DNA of 33,532 bases, from contig JAHDCL010000018.1 of assembly GCA_020629875.1 (NCBI GenBank), positions 1-33,532 of the forward strand, given 5' to 3'. The position numbers and the translations under genes were made by a program. This DNA comes from Hellea sp. (lineage in GTDB: Bacteria; Pseudomonadota; Alphaproteobacteria; Caulobacterales; Maricaulaceae). The notes beneath the pieces were generated by a model that searched no databases, was not told the DNA's origin, and worked only from the letters and a program-made list of their open reading frames with translations. Shown here piece after piece: positions 9,067 through 17,863 of this stretch (the stretch's first letter is position 1; each line of letters begins with the position of its first letter).

Positions 9067-10512
9067 ATGCCAGATTATGAGAGCGTCATTATAGGTACTG
9101 GATTTGGAGGTATCTGTATGGCTTACCACCTAAAAAAAGCACAGAGAGATAATTTCCTGATGCTTGAGAAAGCAGAGGAGCTTGGTGGAACTTGGCGAGA
9201 AAATACTTATCCCGGAGCAAAATGCGATACATATTCTGCCATATATGAATTCACATTCGCGCCTAATCCTGATTGGAATTATAGAGTTTCAAGACAAGCG
9301 CAAATACATCAATACCAGAAAGATGTCGCACGTGAAAATGACCTGCTGCGTCATATGCAATTTCAGACAAAAGTTCTGGGCGCTACATATGATGAAAAAG
9401 CGAAGATCTGGACGGTAAAAACGGATAAGGGCGAAATCACATGCCGCTATCTCATTTCATCGGTCGGGCAGCTTCATCACCCTAAAATGCCGTCTATCGA
9501 AGGTGTCGATAGTTTCGAAGGCGCATATTTCCATTCGGCGCAATGGAATCATGAAGTCGATTTAAAAGGTAAAAAGGTTGGGATTGTGGGATCCGCTGCG
9601 AGTGCCATTCAAGTCATTGCAGAGGTCGCGAAAATAGCAGGTGAGCTGACCATTTATCAAAGGACGCCGAATTGGATCATCGACAATAGAGATAAGGCCT
9701 ATTCCGACGGTCAGAAGAAACGTGCGCGAAAAATACCAGTTCTCAGAAAAGTTGAGAGAGCCCTGATGATGCTGTTCTCGGAAAAAATGTTATATCCCGC
9801 CGTGGCGGGAAATAAATTCTGGGGGAAGGTGTTAGAAGCAGAAGCCCATAAAAATATGAAGAAGCATATTAAAGATCCCAAATTGCAGGCGATTTTAACA
9901 CCGGATTTTCCAATCGGCGCGAAACGCATTTTGCTATCTACAGATTTTTATCCAGCCATCGCGCGTGACAATGTCAAAATTGAAACCAAAGGCATTAAGC
10001 GCGTCAACAAAACGGGCATTGAGTGTATTGATGGAAGCCAGAATGACCATGATGTCATCGTTTATGCGACGGGCTTTTACACGAATCCATTCCTGATGGG
10101 ACTGGATATTCAGGGCCGCGGCGGGGCGACCTTAGAGGATCGCTGGGCCGATGGGGCCTATGCATATAACACGGTCACCACGGCAAACTTTCCTAACCTG
10201 TTTTACATGTACGGCCCAAACTCCAATACAGGTCATACGGCCATTACGCTTAAACACGAAGCGCAGGCAGGCTATATTACGCAGCTGATTGAGCGGGCTG
10301 ATGGCGGCGAAATAGAGGTCAAAGAAGAGGTTGAAAATGCCTTCGTTGACGAAATGCAAAAACGTCTATCTGAATTCACCTGGGCCAAGGTTGAGAAAAG
10401 CTGGTACAAACAGGGCGAAAAAATCCCGAATAACTGGTGCGGAAATCTTAAAGAATATCAGCAAAGGTTGGCCACACCAGATTGGTCAAATTTCAAGCCT
10501 CTAGCAAAGTAG
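9067..10512 (+). CDS. FAD-dependent class B monooxygenase, Baeyer-Villiger type
   Basis: This 481-residue flavoprotein has an FAD Rossmann motif (IIGTGFGG, residues 8-15), the GGTWRENTYPGAKCD stretch (40-54), the NADPH-site motif GIVGSAASA (172-180) and YATGF near residue 335. The Baeyer-Villiger fingerprint FxGxxxHxxxW is present as FEGAYFHSAQW (150-160), followed by Asn161 instead of the usual Pro or Asp. The family inserts oxygen into ketones to give esters or lactones with NADPH and O2; some members oxidise sulfides or amines. The neighbouring beta-oxidation genes favour a role in ketone or isoprenoid breakdown. The protein appears soluble and has no signal peptide. It converges on the fusion gene, with a 59-base gap. 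Confidence 0.88.
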   Translation: MPDYESVIIGTGFGGICMAYHLKKAQRDNFLMLEKAEELGGTWRENTYPGAKCDTYSAIYEFTFAPNPDWNYRVSRQAQIHQYQKDVARENDLLRHMQFQTKVLGATYDEKAKIWTVKTDKGEITCRYLISSVGQLHHPKMPSIEGVDSFEGAYFHSAQWNHEVDLKGKKVGIVGSAASAIQVIAEVAKIAGELTIYQRTPNWIIDNRDKAYSDGQKKRARKIPVLRKVERALMMLFSEKMLYPAVAGNKFWGKVLEAEAHKNMKKHIKDPKLQAILTPDFPIGAKRILLSTDFYPAIARDNVKIETKGIKRVNKTGIECIDGSQNDHDVIVYATGFYTNPFLMGLDIQGRGGATLEDRWADGAYAYNTVTTANFPNLFYMYGPNSNTGHTAITLKHEAQAGYITQLIERADGGEIEVKEEVENAFVDEMQKRLSEFTWAKVEKSWYKQGEKIPNNWCGNLKEYQQRLATPDWSNFKPLAK

Positions 10513-10571
10513 TTCCGCTGAATTAAAACCGAAATCTTTGCATCGCGGGCTAGCTTCAGCCGATCTGTATC

Positions 10572-12920
10572 TTACCGATTTTTCCATTTCGGCTTTTGTT
10601 TCGTTAGAAATGCCATCAGGCCCGCTTGCAAATCCTCCGAAATGGCAAATTTGAGAATAGCTTCGGATTGAATCGAAACGGCATCGGTCGGATCAATTAT
10701 GTCCGCACCCTCATACATCATTTGAAGGGATGCCGACACAGCAGTTGGACTGGCCGAGCAAATTTCTTCGGCTATCTGGCGTGCTTTTTCCATAACGCCA
10801 CCGGGCTTGGTTTTGTAATTAATCAGTCCATGTTGCTGCGCCTCGTCCGTTCCCATCGGGCGTCCGGTCAAGATCATCTCGCGCGCGATGTGAGGGGGAA
10901 TGGCTTTGGGGAGGCGAAAGACGCCGCCTGCCGCAGCAATCAGTCCCGTTTTGACCTCAGGAAGCGCAAACTTAGCAGTTTCATCAGCGACAATGACATC
11001 GCAGGCGAGGGCGATTTCAAGACCACCGCCATAAGCGAAACCGTTGACGGCAGCTATGACGGGCTTGAAACGCTTCTTGCGACTTGTTAGGCCACCGAAC
11101 CCCGTTTCTGGAACCCAAATTTGTTTTCCTGTTGCGGAGTACTTTAGGTCATTACCGGCGCAAAAGGCCTTATCGCCCGCCCCGGTGAGAATGGCGACCC
11201 AAAGCGAACGATCGGCCTCATAGAGGTTAAAGACGTGTTCTAATTCGTAGTTGGCTTCAGGCGTTAGGCTGTTCCTGGATTCTGGGCGGTTAATTGTGAC
11301 CTCCAGAACGTTTCCATTTCGGTTAACGCGTATATGTTCGAAGTCGCCATCTAGGCTGTTTGGTAGAGGAGGGATGAATGATAAGGTCTTTTCTTCGTCA
11401 AAACTAAATCGATTGCCCGGGCCCTTACTTGTGACGAAAATCTCTCGGCCTAGCGGATCAGCACTCAGTAACGCTTGCACTGTTTCTTTGTCAGCGCGGT
11501 CAGTTGAGCCTAGAAAACGCCGTCCGTCTTCCAATCGTCCCAGAATAAATCCGCGTTTGGGTCCTTTAGAAGAAAACTCAACAGAATAGCTTTCAATAGT
11601 GGCTCTGCCATCAGCATATTCAGCAACAACCGGACTATCTTGTGCCTGAACAATTGCGTCCAAAGCGGCGGCATCGGCAAGTCTGAAGCCGCGTTCAGGC
11701 GCGCTCGTGCCATAGATTCCTACAGCGTGTTTTGATAAGAAGCCTCCATTCGCGCCGACAAGGCCATAGCCTTTCCCATCCTCGCGAAGCTGCTTCACGA
11801 TATTGACAATCCCGTGCATGGAGTAGTTGTTTCCGGGACCGCCAAAGAAGGGGAGGCCGCCTGTAACAGTCAGGCCGCGCGGGTCGTCATGTTTAATTCC
11901 AAGTGTTTCGCAAGCCGCGAAAACAGCGATTGGAAAGCAGCTGTAAAGATCCATGCGGCTAATATCTGACATCTTCAATCCAGCCGTTTTGAACGCGCCT
12001 TTATAGGCCGTGTCCATCGCAACGGATTTTGCTAAATTTTCCCTGAAAGGTATTTTTTTATCTGTCGTTTCACTTCCTGCGAGAGGATATATGAATTTGT
12101 CGCGCGCAATGCCAAGGCTGAGGGCTTTTTCTTCGCTCATTAAAATCACGGATGCCCCCAGATTAACGCCGTCTTTGGCGACCATTGCGCGGGTGTATAT
12201 ATCCGTAACGGGTTTGTTGCTTTCCGTAACCGCTGCTATTTCTTCGGCCGAATAAGCTGTTGGAAACATTGAATGAGGGTGGTTGGCTGCTACCTGAGAA
12301 AATTTTTCAAAGAGTTGGCCGCATTCTAATGCGTAATCACTTTGGCTTTTGTTATTTTGCCCACGCCGCGCGTTTTCAAAAAGCGAATACATAGACGCAA
12401 TGTTGGTGAGTTCATTATACATTTGCGAGACATGAAGAGTCACATAGGCATCTGGTCCGTGGTCGTGCAGAGGTCCCGTAATATCGTTTCGCCAATTGGT
12501 TTTGACCTTGGCTTTTTTTAGGGCTTTTTGATTGGCAACAGCTTCTGCGCCAACAATCAGAACCGCTTCCTTTAGGCCTTTCCGGATTTCATCAGAAAAT
12601 TTATTAACTAAGGATTGTGGCGTATGCCCACTGGCGTTTGAATAGATGGCATGTTGCGGATCTGCGCCAAGATGATGTGCCACAGACCGCGGATAGTTGG
12701 CAGGATCTCCAAAAGGGCTTTTTAGGGTTCCTGCTGAATCTGACGTTGTTCTCACGACAGCGATTGTATCCACAGCGGATTTTAACTTGGCACTGCCGCT
12801 ATTCTCGAGCGCTGACTCTGCTGCGGCAACCATGAGGTCTAGAGGAGAGGCGGCTGCCTCTAAGTCTTCGGGAACTTGTTTAACAACTTCGCCTACGCCA
12901 ACAATAACAACATTATGCAT
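10572..12920 (-). CDS. Fusion: thiolase-like protein (TLP1 type) + extra C-terminal domain + enoyl-CoA hydratase
   Basis: One uninterrupted 782-residue frame holds three parts. Residues ~1-420 are thiolase-like (GLPFFGGPGNNYSMHGI around 355-371). Residues ~430-510 resemble the small extra domain seen in TLP1-type thiolase-like proteins (TIESYSVEF, GFILGRLEDGRRF). Residues ~528-782 are a crotonase with oxyanion motifs AFCAGNDLK and NGFAYGGGLEIALACD. Both hydratase glutamates appear conserved: Glu655 in LPEVKTGL and Glu681 in REMILTG. The usual nucleophilic cysteine of the N-terminal thiolase loop is missing; the loop reads SNASGHTPQ near residues 94-102. Classical thiolysis is therefore doubtful, while CoA-thioester hydration is plausible. 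The gene begins 4 bases after the stop of a decayed ligase relic on the same strand. Confidence 0.88.
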   Translation of the reverse strand: MHNVVIVGVGEVVKQVPEDLEAAASPLDLMVAAAESALENSGSAKLKSAVDTIAVVRTTSDSAGTLKSPFGDPANYPRSVAHHLGADPQHAIYSNASGHTPQSLVNKFSDEIRKGLKEAVLIVGAEAVANQKALKKAKVKTNWRNDITGPLHDHGPDAYVTLHVSQMYNELTNIASMYSLFENARRGQNNKSQSDYALECGQLFEKFSQVAANHPHSMFPTAYSAEEIAAVTESNKPVTDIYTRAMVAKDGVNLGASVILMSEEKALSLGIARDKFIYPLAGSETTDKKIPFRENLAKSVAMDTAYKGAFKTAGLKMSDISRMDLYSCFPIAVFAACETLGIKHDDPRGLTVTGGLPFFGGPGNNYSMHGIVNIVKQLREDGKGYGLVGANGGFLSKHAVGIYGTSAPERGFRLADAAALDAIVQAQDSPVVAEYADGRATIESYSVEFSSKGPKRGFILGRLEDGRRFLGSTDRADKETVQALLSADPLGREIFVTSKGPGNRFSFDEEKTLSFIPPLPNSLDGDFEHIRVNRNGNVLEVTINRPESRNSLTPEANYELEHVFNLYEADRSLWVAILTGAGDKAFCAGNDLKYSATGKQIWVPETGFGGLTSRKKRFKPVIAAVNGFAYGGGLEIALACDVIVADETAKFALPEVKTGLIAAAGGVFRLPKAIPPHIAREMILTGRPMGTDEAQQHGLINYKTKPGGVMEKARQIAEEICSASPTAVSASLQMMYEGADIIDPTDAVSIQSEAILKFAISEDLQAGLMAFLTKQKPKWKNR

Positions 12921-12924
12921 CTAT

Positions 12925-13074
12925 CTAATTCCAAATAATTTTTTCAGGTGCCTCGTGCCAACCCAGATAGGCTTGATTGAACCGATCATCCAGGGTGAAT
13001 CTTTTGACTTTCATCGTCGGCGTTAGGCAACCGTGCCTTAGAAGGCTTGCAAAATAATTTACAGGCTCAATTGG
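12925..13074 (-). pseudogene. Relic: C-terminal tail of a long-chain acyl-CoA synthetase
   Basis: On the minus strand a 49-codon stretch free of stops runs from just after a TAA (13075-13077) to a TAG at 12925-12927. It reads ...GCLTPTMKVKRFTLDDRFNQ... and ends APEKIIWN. LTPTMKVKR is the near-invariant C-terminal motif of long-chain AMP-forming acyl-CoA synthetases, containing the adenylation lysine region. No start, ATP-binding motif or other part of such a protein is found upstream; the sequence is blocked by stops. It is therefore best read as the surviving 3' end of a deleted gene that once preceded the thiolase/hydratase fusion in the same operon. A chance match is possible but unlikely given the motif. 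Confidence 0.6.
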
Positions 13075-13332
13075 TTATGGGCAAGCTTAAGCCTGCTGTC
13101 TTTTATCTTTATCTCAAACACTTCAAGATAAAGCGCAAATTATGCGGTATTAATGCCAGAATAAAGTCTAACTAAAACCATGTTCCTTTCACCCATCAAG
13201 CTTCATTTCTGCAGCTGATGAATTATTGGCAAAAGGAGTAATGTGTGATTTATTCCAAGAATAATTATCAATTTGCCAAACATCTCACTCATTCTCGAAC
13301 AGATGATAAAAAGCGATAAAAGAGACATCTAT
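13075..13332. other. Intergenic region upstream of acyl-CoA synthetase
   Basis: These 258 AT-rich bases hold no recognisable gene. An imperfect palindrome centred on AAGCTTAAGC lies at 13081-13096, and an inverted repeat TTTATCTT/AAGATAAA with a 15-base loop lies at 13102-13132. These could be operator or terminator elements, but nothing in the sequence assigns them. Promoters for the synthetase (+) and the fusion gene (-) are expected here. Confidence 0.35.
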
Positions 13333-15003
13333 ATGCTGCAGACCCCTTGGCTCAAAACCTATGAGAAACTTGGTATCCAAAATTTGGAGCCTGCAGATCG
13401 AACCCTTGCGGATTATGTTGCAGAACATGTTGACGTTCGTCCGGATTCAGTCGCTCTTCATTACTTTGCGCGGAGCTGGACTTATACAGAAGTCAATGAA
13501 GAGGCCAATAAGCTCGCCAATGCTTTAAGAGACTTAGGTGTTGGGGCAGGGGATGTTGTCGGGTTTCATATGCCCAATATTCCGCAATATGTATTCGGAT
13601 TGATCGCTGTCTCAAAACTAGGAGCCATCGGCTCAGGGGTTTCTCCGCTCTTGGCTCCGCCGGAATTGGCGCACCAAATCTCAGATGCAAAAATAAAAGT
13701 ACTGATGAGTTTTGAGGCTCTCGCCCCTGCGGTGACGGCCATGTCTGCCCCAGCCTGTTTGGACTGTGTGATGATATGCGGCGCAGGGGATATGCTTGGG
13801 GCAGCTGATGTGAAATTGCCCAATTTGGAGCGCGTGAAAGCGACAAGCTACCGCGCTGCCACAGAAAACGAAGACTTGCATTTCAAGACGGTTACTGTTG
13901 CACCGACAAAAACTTTCATGATTCAATATACTGGGGGAACAACGGGTAAGCCCAAAGGCGCAATGCTCTCTCATCGCACACTTTTGCATAACCCCTTGCA
14001 ATCTCTGGCGCTTGCGCCCGAAATTCAAATTGGAGACGAAACTTTCGTTTCAGCCTTCCCGCTATTTCATATTGCCGGTCTCTGTTTTTGCCTGATGAGC
14101 TTTGTAACAGGGGGCTCTTATGAGTTATTACCTGATCCGCGTGATACTGACCGTTTTTGTGAGGCGATGAAATTGCGCCCGCCGACACGTATTGCTGCAG
14201 TGCCCGCCCTTTATGATATGCTGACCGCTAATCCCAAATTTGCGGAAGTGGATTTTTCTCGCATTGTTATGGCCAGCTCCGGCGCTGCGCCGATGACAAA
14301 AACAACGCACGATAAAGTCGTCAGCCTCATTGGAAAACCGGTGATGTCGGATATTTTCGGAATGACGGAAACTGGGCCATGTCACACGACCAACCCCGTT
14401 GGCGCAGCAAAATCAGGCTCCGTCGGTATTCCTTGCGTTGGCGCAAAAATCCGTATCCGCGATGTGGAAACCGGAGAAAAAGATATGCCGTTAGGCGAGG
14501 TAGGGGAGATTTGCTCCGCTGGTCCGCAACTGATGAAAGGCTATCTTGGTTTACCAGAGGAAAGTGCCCGCGCCATGCGCGAAATTGACGGTGAACAGTG
14601 GATGTTCACGGGTGATGTCGGATATATGGATGAAGACGGTTATGTCTTCCTCTGCGACCGCGCCAAAGATATGTTGGTTGTTGGTGGTTTTAAAGTCTTC
14701 TCTGTCGAAGTTGAAGATAAGCTAGCAGCCCTGCCTATGGTGGCGGCTTCGGCCGTGATTGGAACACCTGATACTAAGCGTCTGGGGAATGATATTGTGA
14801 ATCTCTATGTGGAGCTTGCACCCGACTTCAAAGACCGCAACGAAGAAGATCTAAAGTCCGAACTGACAAGCTGGATTCGCAAGAATATGGCGGCTTATAA
14901 AGTGCCCAAAAAGATAGTTTTCATTGCTGCTATCCCGCTCACGCCTGTAGGAAAAATTGATAAAAAGAAACTGCGGGCTGAGGCAGTAGCCGCGGAGTCG
15001 TAG
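13333..15003 (+). CDS. AMP-forming acyl-CoA synthetase
   Basis: With the ATG at 13333 the protein has 556 residues. It carries the P-loop-like A3 motif YTGGTTGKPKGAMLSH (199-214), FGMTETGP, the hinge region GDVGYMDEDGYVFLCDRAKDM, and the final PVGKIDKKKLR with catalytic Lys541. This is a complete adenylate-forming ligase that activates a carboxylic acid with ATP and CoA; the motifs do not fix chain length. The frame can be opened further up with TTG at 13273 or ATG at 13303, but the added residues are unlike the family and the conserved region begins at MLQTPWLKTYEKLG. It stands alone, bounded downstream by a strong hairpin. Confidence 0.92.
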   Translation: MLQTPWLKTYEKLGIQNLEPADRTLADYVAEHVDVRPDSVALHYFARSWTYTEVNEEANKLANALRDLGVGAGDVVGFHMPNIPQYVFGLIAVSKLGAIGSGVSPLLAPPELAHQISDAKIKVLMSFEALAPAVTAMSAPACLDCVMICGAGDMLGAADVKLPNLERVKATSYRAATENEDLHFKTVTVAPTKTFMIQYTGGTTGKPKGAMLSHRTLLHNPLQSLALAPEIQIGDETFVSAFPLFHIAGLCFCLMSFVTGGSYELLPDPRDTDRFCEAMKLRPPTRIAAVPALYDMLTANPKFAEVDFSRIVMASSGAAPMTKTTHDKVVSLIGKPVMSDIFGMTETGPCHTTNPVGAAKSGSVGIPCVGAKIRIRDVETGEKDMPLGEVGEICSAGPQLMKGYLGLPEESARAMREIDGEQWMFTGDVGYMDEDGYVFLCDRAKDMLVVGGFKVFSVEVEDKLAALPMVAASAVIGTPDTKRLGNDIVNLYVELAPDFKDRNEEDLKSELTSWIRKNMAAYKVPKKIVFIAAIPLTPVGKIDKKKLRAEAVAAES

Positions 15004-15120
15004 CGATCTATATCAGCTGGGTGCTTTGATGTGCGCCAAGCAGTGTTTTGAAGCTTAAAACTTAGCTTAGAGAGTGCTGGGACAAAGTGTTATTGTGTGG
15101 ATTTCAATCCGTTCCATATG

Positions 15121-15142
15121 GGCATAGGGTTTCCCCTATGCC
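15121..15142. terminator. Hairpin terminator between convergent synthetase and tkt genes
   Basis: GGCATAGGG and CCCTATGCC form a perfect 9-bp stem with a TTTC loop. On the plus strand it is followed by the pyrimidine-rich TTCTTC. It lies 117 bases after the synthetase stop and 38 bases beyond the tkt stop, so it may serve both convergent transcripts. The T-run is weak. Confidence 0.6.
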
Positions 15143-15179
15143 TTCTTCGATGTCTTGGCATCATACCCTCTGAATGGCG

Positions 15180-17168
15180 TCAAATACGCAGCATCTGTAC
15201 AGCTTGGGTTACTATGGCATCAGCCGTGATCCCGAAATGCTCAAATAGAGCTGCGCCAGGGCCTGAAGCTCCAAAACCCCTCATGCCGATAAAGCCGCCA
15301 TTGCGGCCGATCAACCCGTCCCAACTTTGACGAATACCGGCTTCTGATGCGATTTTCGGCAGGTCATCCCCAAGCACTGAGCGGACATATTCTTCGCCTT
15401 GCTTTAGGAACAGTTCCATACAGGGAATGGAGACGACCCGAGCGGAAATATCATGGTTGCGAAGCTCGCTCTGAGCTTCAATGGCCTTATGGGTTTCTGA
15501 ACCGGTCGCCAATAGGACGATATCACTTTGGCCCTCTCCGGCAGAGAGGATATAACCACCGCGAGCAGACAAGTTCTCGGACGCATCATCTCGTAAAGCT
15601 GGTAAGCCTTGTCGTGTTAGGGCGATGAGAGAGGGGCCGTCAGTACGCCGCACGGCGAGTTCCCAGCATTCTGCTACTTCTATTGCATCAGCCGGGCGGA
15701 AGACATGTAAGTTCGGAATGGCCCTCAGGGAGGCTAGGTGTTCGACGGGTTGATGGGTGGGGCCATCTTCACCCACTCCGATACTGTCATGTGTCATGAC
15801 GTAAATAACCCGCTGGTTCATCAGGGCCGAGAGGCGAATGGACGGACGACAATAGTCCGCGAAGACCAGAAATGTTCCTGCGTACGGAATGATTCCGCCA
15901 TGAAGCGCCATGCCGTTCATCGCTGCCGCCATGGCATGTTCACGAATGCCGTAATTAATATAACGCCCGCCATAATTGCCCGCCTGAATATCGGGTGTGC
16001 TCGGGGTGCGGGTCTTGTTGGAGCCTTCCAAATCGGCAGAGCCGGATACCATGTCTGTCAGATGTTCCGTCAGCACCTTTAGGACATTTCCGGAAGACGC
16101 CCGTGTCGCCAGATTGGGCATGTCTTTAGCCAGTTGGTCTTTGTAACTTTGTAGAGCTTCGTCCCACCCATCATTGAGTTTACCTTTGACGGCTCTGTTA
16201 AAATCGTTTGCCTTGGGATGGGCGTTCAGGCGTGCCTCCCATTCGCTTTTGGAGCTGCGGCCCTTGCGGCCACCGCGAGACCAAAGTTTGTAAACCTCTT
16301 CTGGTACTTCAAATGGTCCATATTCCCAGCCAATGGCATTTCGAACACCCTCGACCTCTTCAGCGCCTAAGGGAGAGCCGTGAGCTTTCGATGTTCCGGC
16401 TTTTGTCGGCGCATGATTGGCGATCACAGTTTTACAAGCAATCATGGTCGGCTTTTCTGATTTATGAGCCTTGCGAATGGCGGCAGCGATTTTGGCTGGG
16501 TTATGTCCGTCCACAGATATCACATTCCAGGCGGAAGCTTTGAAACGCGTGAGTTGATCTGTGCTGTCGGAGATATCAACGGAGCCATCAATAGTGATCG
16601 AGTTGTCATCCCAAAAGACAATTAGTTTGTTGAGCTTCAGATGCCCGGCGAGACTGATTGCTTCCTGACAAATGCCTTCCATGAGACAGCCATCCCCGGC
16701 CATTACATAGGTGTGATGATCTACGAGCTCGTCTCCATAACGTGCATTCAAGTGGCGTTCGGCTAAGGCAAATCCAACGGCATTGGCGATGCCTTGTCCC
16801 AAGGGTCCGGTCGTCGTTTCCACGCCAGGCGTGTGGCCATATTCCGGATGCCCCGCGGTATTGGAGCCTAGCTGCCTGAAGTTACGGATTTGATCCATGG
16901 TCATGGCTTTGTAGCCGGTGAGATGTAAAAGCGAGTAGAGCAGCATTGAGCCATGGCCCGCAGAGAGGATAAAACGGTCTCTATCAGGCCAGTTCGGGTC
17001 TGTATTATCATACTTCAGAAACTTACCGAATAGAACAGTAGCTACATCAGCCATGCCCATTGGCATACCGGGATGGCCTGAATTGGCCTGTTGCACTGCG
17101 TCCATGGAAAGTGCGATGATTGATCCAGACATGAGCTGGTGTTCGCGCTCTGAGCGTGAAGTTGACAT
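15180..17168 (-). CDS. tkt: Transketolase
   Basis: The protein is 662 residues if started at the ATG at 17168 (MSTSRSEREHQL), which has GAGAG 7 bases upstream. A further ATG at 17234 would add 22 residues but would overlap the tal coding end and lacks family support. Motifs include the thiamine diphosphate site GDGCLMEGICQEA (159-171), SGHPGMPMGMADV near residue 30 and GVGEDGPTHQPVEHL in the pyrimidine-binding domain. It moves two-carbon units between ketose and aldose phosphates, converting xylulose 5-phosphate towards fructose 6-phosphate and glyceraldehyde 3-phosphate. As the last gene after xylB, xylA and tal, it is a dedicated copy for pentose use; a housekeeping copy may exist elsewhere. 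Confidence 0.96.
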   Translation of the reverse strand: MSTSRSEREHQLMSGSIIALSMDAVQQANSGHPGMPMGMADVATVLFGKFLKYDNTDPNWPDRDRFILSAGHGSMLLYSLLHLTGYKAMTMDQIRNFRQLGSNTAGHPEYGHTPGVETTTGPLGQGIANAVGFALAERHLNARYGDELVDHHTYVMAGDGCLMEGICQEAISLAGHLKLNKLIVFWDDNSITIDGSVDISDSTDQLTRFKASAWNVISVDGHNPAKIAAAIRKAHKSEKPTMIACKTVIANHAPTKAGTSKAHGSPLGAEEVEGVRNAIGWEYGPFEVPEEVYKLWSRGGRKGRSSKSEWEARLNAHPKANDFNRAVKGKLNDGWDEALQSYKDQLAKDMPNLATRASSGNVLKVLTEHLTDMVSGSADLEGSNKTRTPSTPDIQAGNYGGRYINYGIREHAMAAAMNGMALHGGIIPYAGTFLVFADYCRPSIRLSALMNQRVIYVMTHDSIGVGEDGPTHQPVEHLASLRAIPNLHVFRPADAIEVAECWELAVRRTDGPSLIALTRQGLPALRDDASENLSARGGYILSAGEGQSDIVLLATGSETHKAIEAQSELRNHDISARVVSIPCMELFLKQGEEYVRSVLGDDLPKIASEAGIRQSWDGLIGRNGGFIGMRGFGASGPGAALFEHFGITADAIVTQAVQMLRI

Positions 17169-17203
17169 TGTTATTCTCTCTAATTTAATCTTGTTCAGAC
17201 GGT

Positions 17204-17857
17204 TTATAAAATTGTCTGTCCCGTTTTTTTCCAATCCTTGAGGAAGGCGCTGAGGCCTTTATCCGTGAGGGGGTGGGTTGACAGTTTTTCGACCACATCA
17301 GGTGGCGCGGTCATGACATCAGCTCCGGCGAGGGCGCATTGTTTGACATGATTAACATTGCGAATTGAAGCCGCGAGAATTTCCGTTTCAAACCCATAAT
17401 TGTCATAAATCATGCGAATGTCTGAAATCAAATCCATGCCGTCAAGCGTGATATCATCCAGTCTTCCGATGAAAGGCGAGATATAGGTCGCTCCGACCTT
17501 GGCAGCCAATAGGGCTTGATTGGGCGAAAAACAAAGTGTGACATTTGTCGGAATGCCTTCTTTTGAGAACTGATTACAGGCCTTTAAACCGTCCATGGTC
17601 AAAGGTAGTTTGACACAAACATTATCAGCGATTTTACGAAGTTCCCGGCCTTCTATAATCATTTGCTCCGCATCAGTCGCAACCACTTCTGCGCTAACAG
17701 GCCCTTCGACAAGTTCACAAATTTCGCGAATGACGTTCTTAAAGTCCAGACCTGATTTAGCAATTATGGATGGATTGGTCGTGACGCCGTCGACCAAACC
17801 GATTTCGTTCAACGCAGATATTTTTTCAATATCAGCACTATCGATAAAAAATTTCAT
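17204..17857 (-). CDS. tal: Transaldolase, short (TalC/FSA-like) type
   Basis: The 217-residue length and opening [13 protein letters not shown]...[11 protein letters not shown] place it in the short transaldolase subfamily, which also includes fructose-6-phosphate aldolase. The Schiff-base lysine is Lys83 in [10 protein letters not shown], and [31 protein letters not shown] completes the barrel core. Transaldolase transfers dihydroxyacetone units between sugar phosphates; aldolase activity cannot be excluded by eye. It lies 6 bases after xylA and 35 bases before tkt on the minus strand, so it is part of the xylose operon and closes the non-oxidative pentose phosphate branch. Confidence 0.95.
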   Translation of the reverse strand: MKFFIDSADIEKISALNEIGLVDGVTTNPSIIAKSGLDFKNVIREICELVEGPVSAEVVATDAEQMIIEGRELRKIADNVCVKLPLTMDGLKACNQFSKEGIPTNVTLCFSPNQALLAAKVGATYISPFIGRLDDITLDGMDLISDIRMIYDNYGFETEILAASIRNVNHVKQCALAGADVMTAPPDVVEKLSTHPLTDKGLSAFLKDWKKTGQTIL

Positions 17858-17863
17858 GATAAA

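Noticed and set aside
12697-13026. Plus-strand frame over the 5' end of the fusion gene
   Set aside because: It lies antisense to a clear coding region and to the ligase relic and has no recognisable motif.
17169-17234. 22-residue N-terminal extension of transketolase
   Set aside because: It overlaps the tal coding end, while the ATG at 17168 has a ribosome site and begins at the usual family position.
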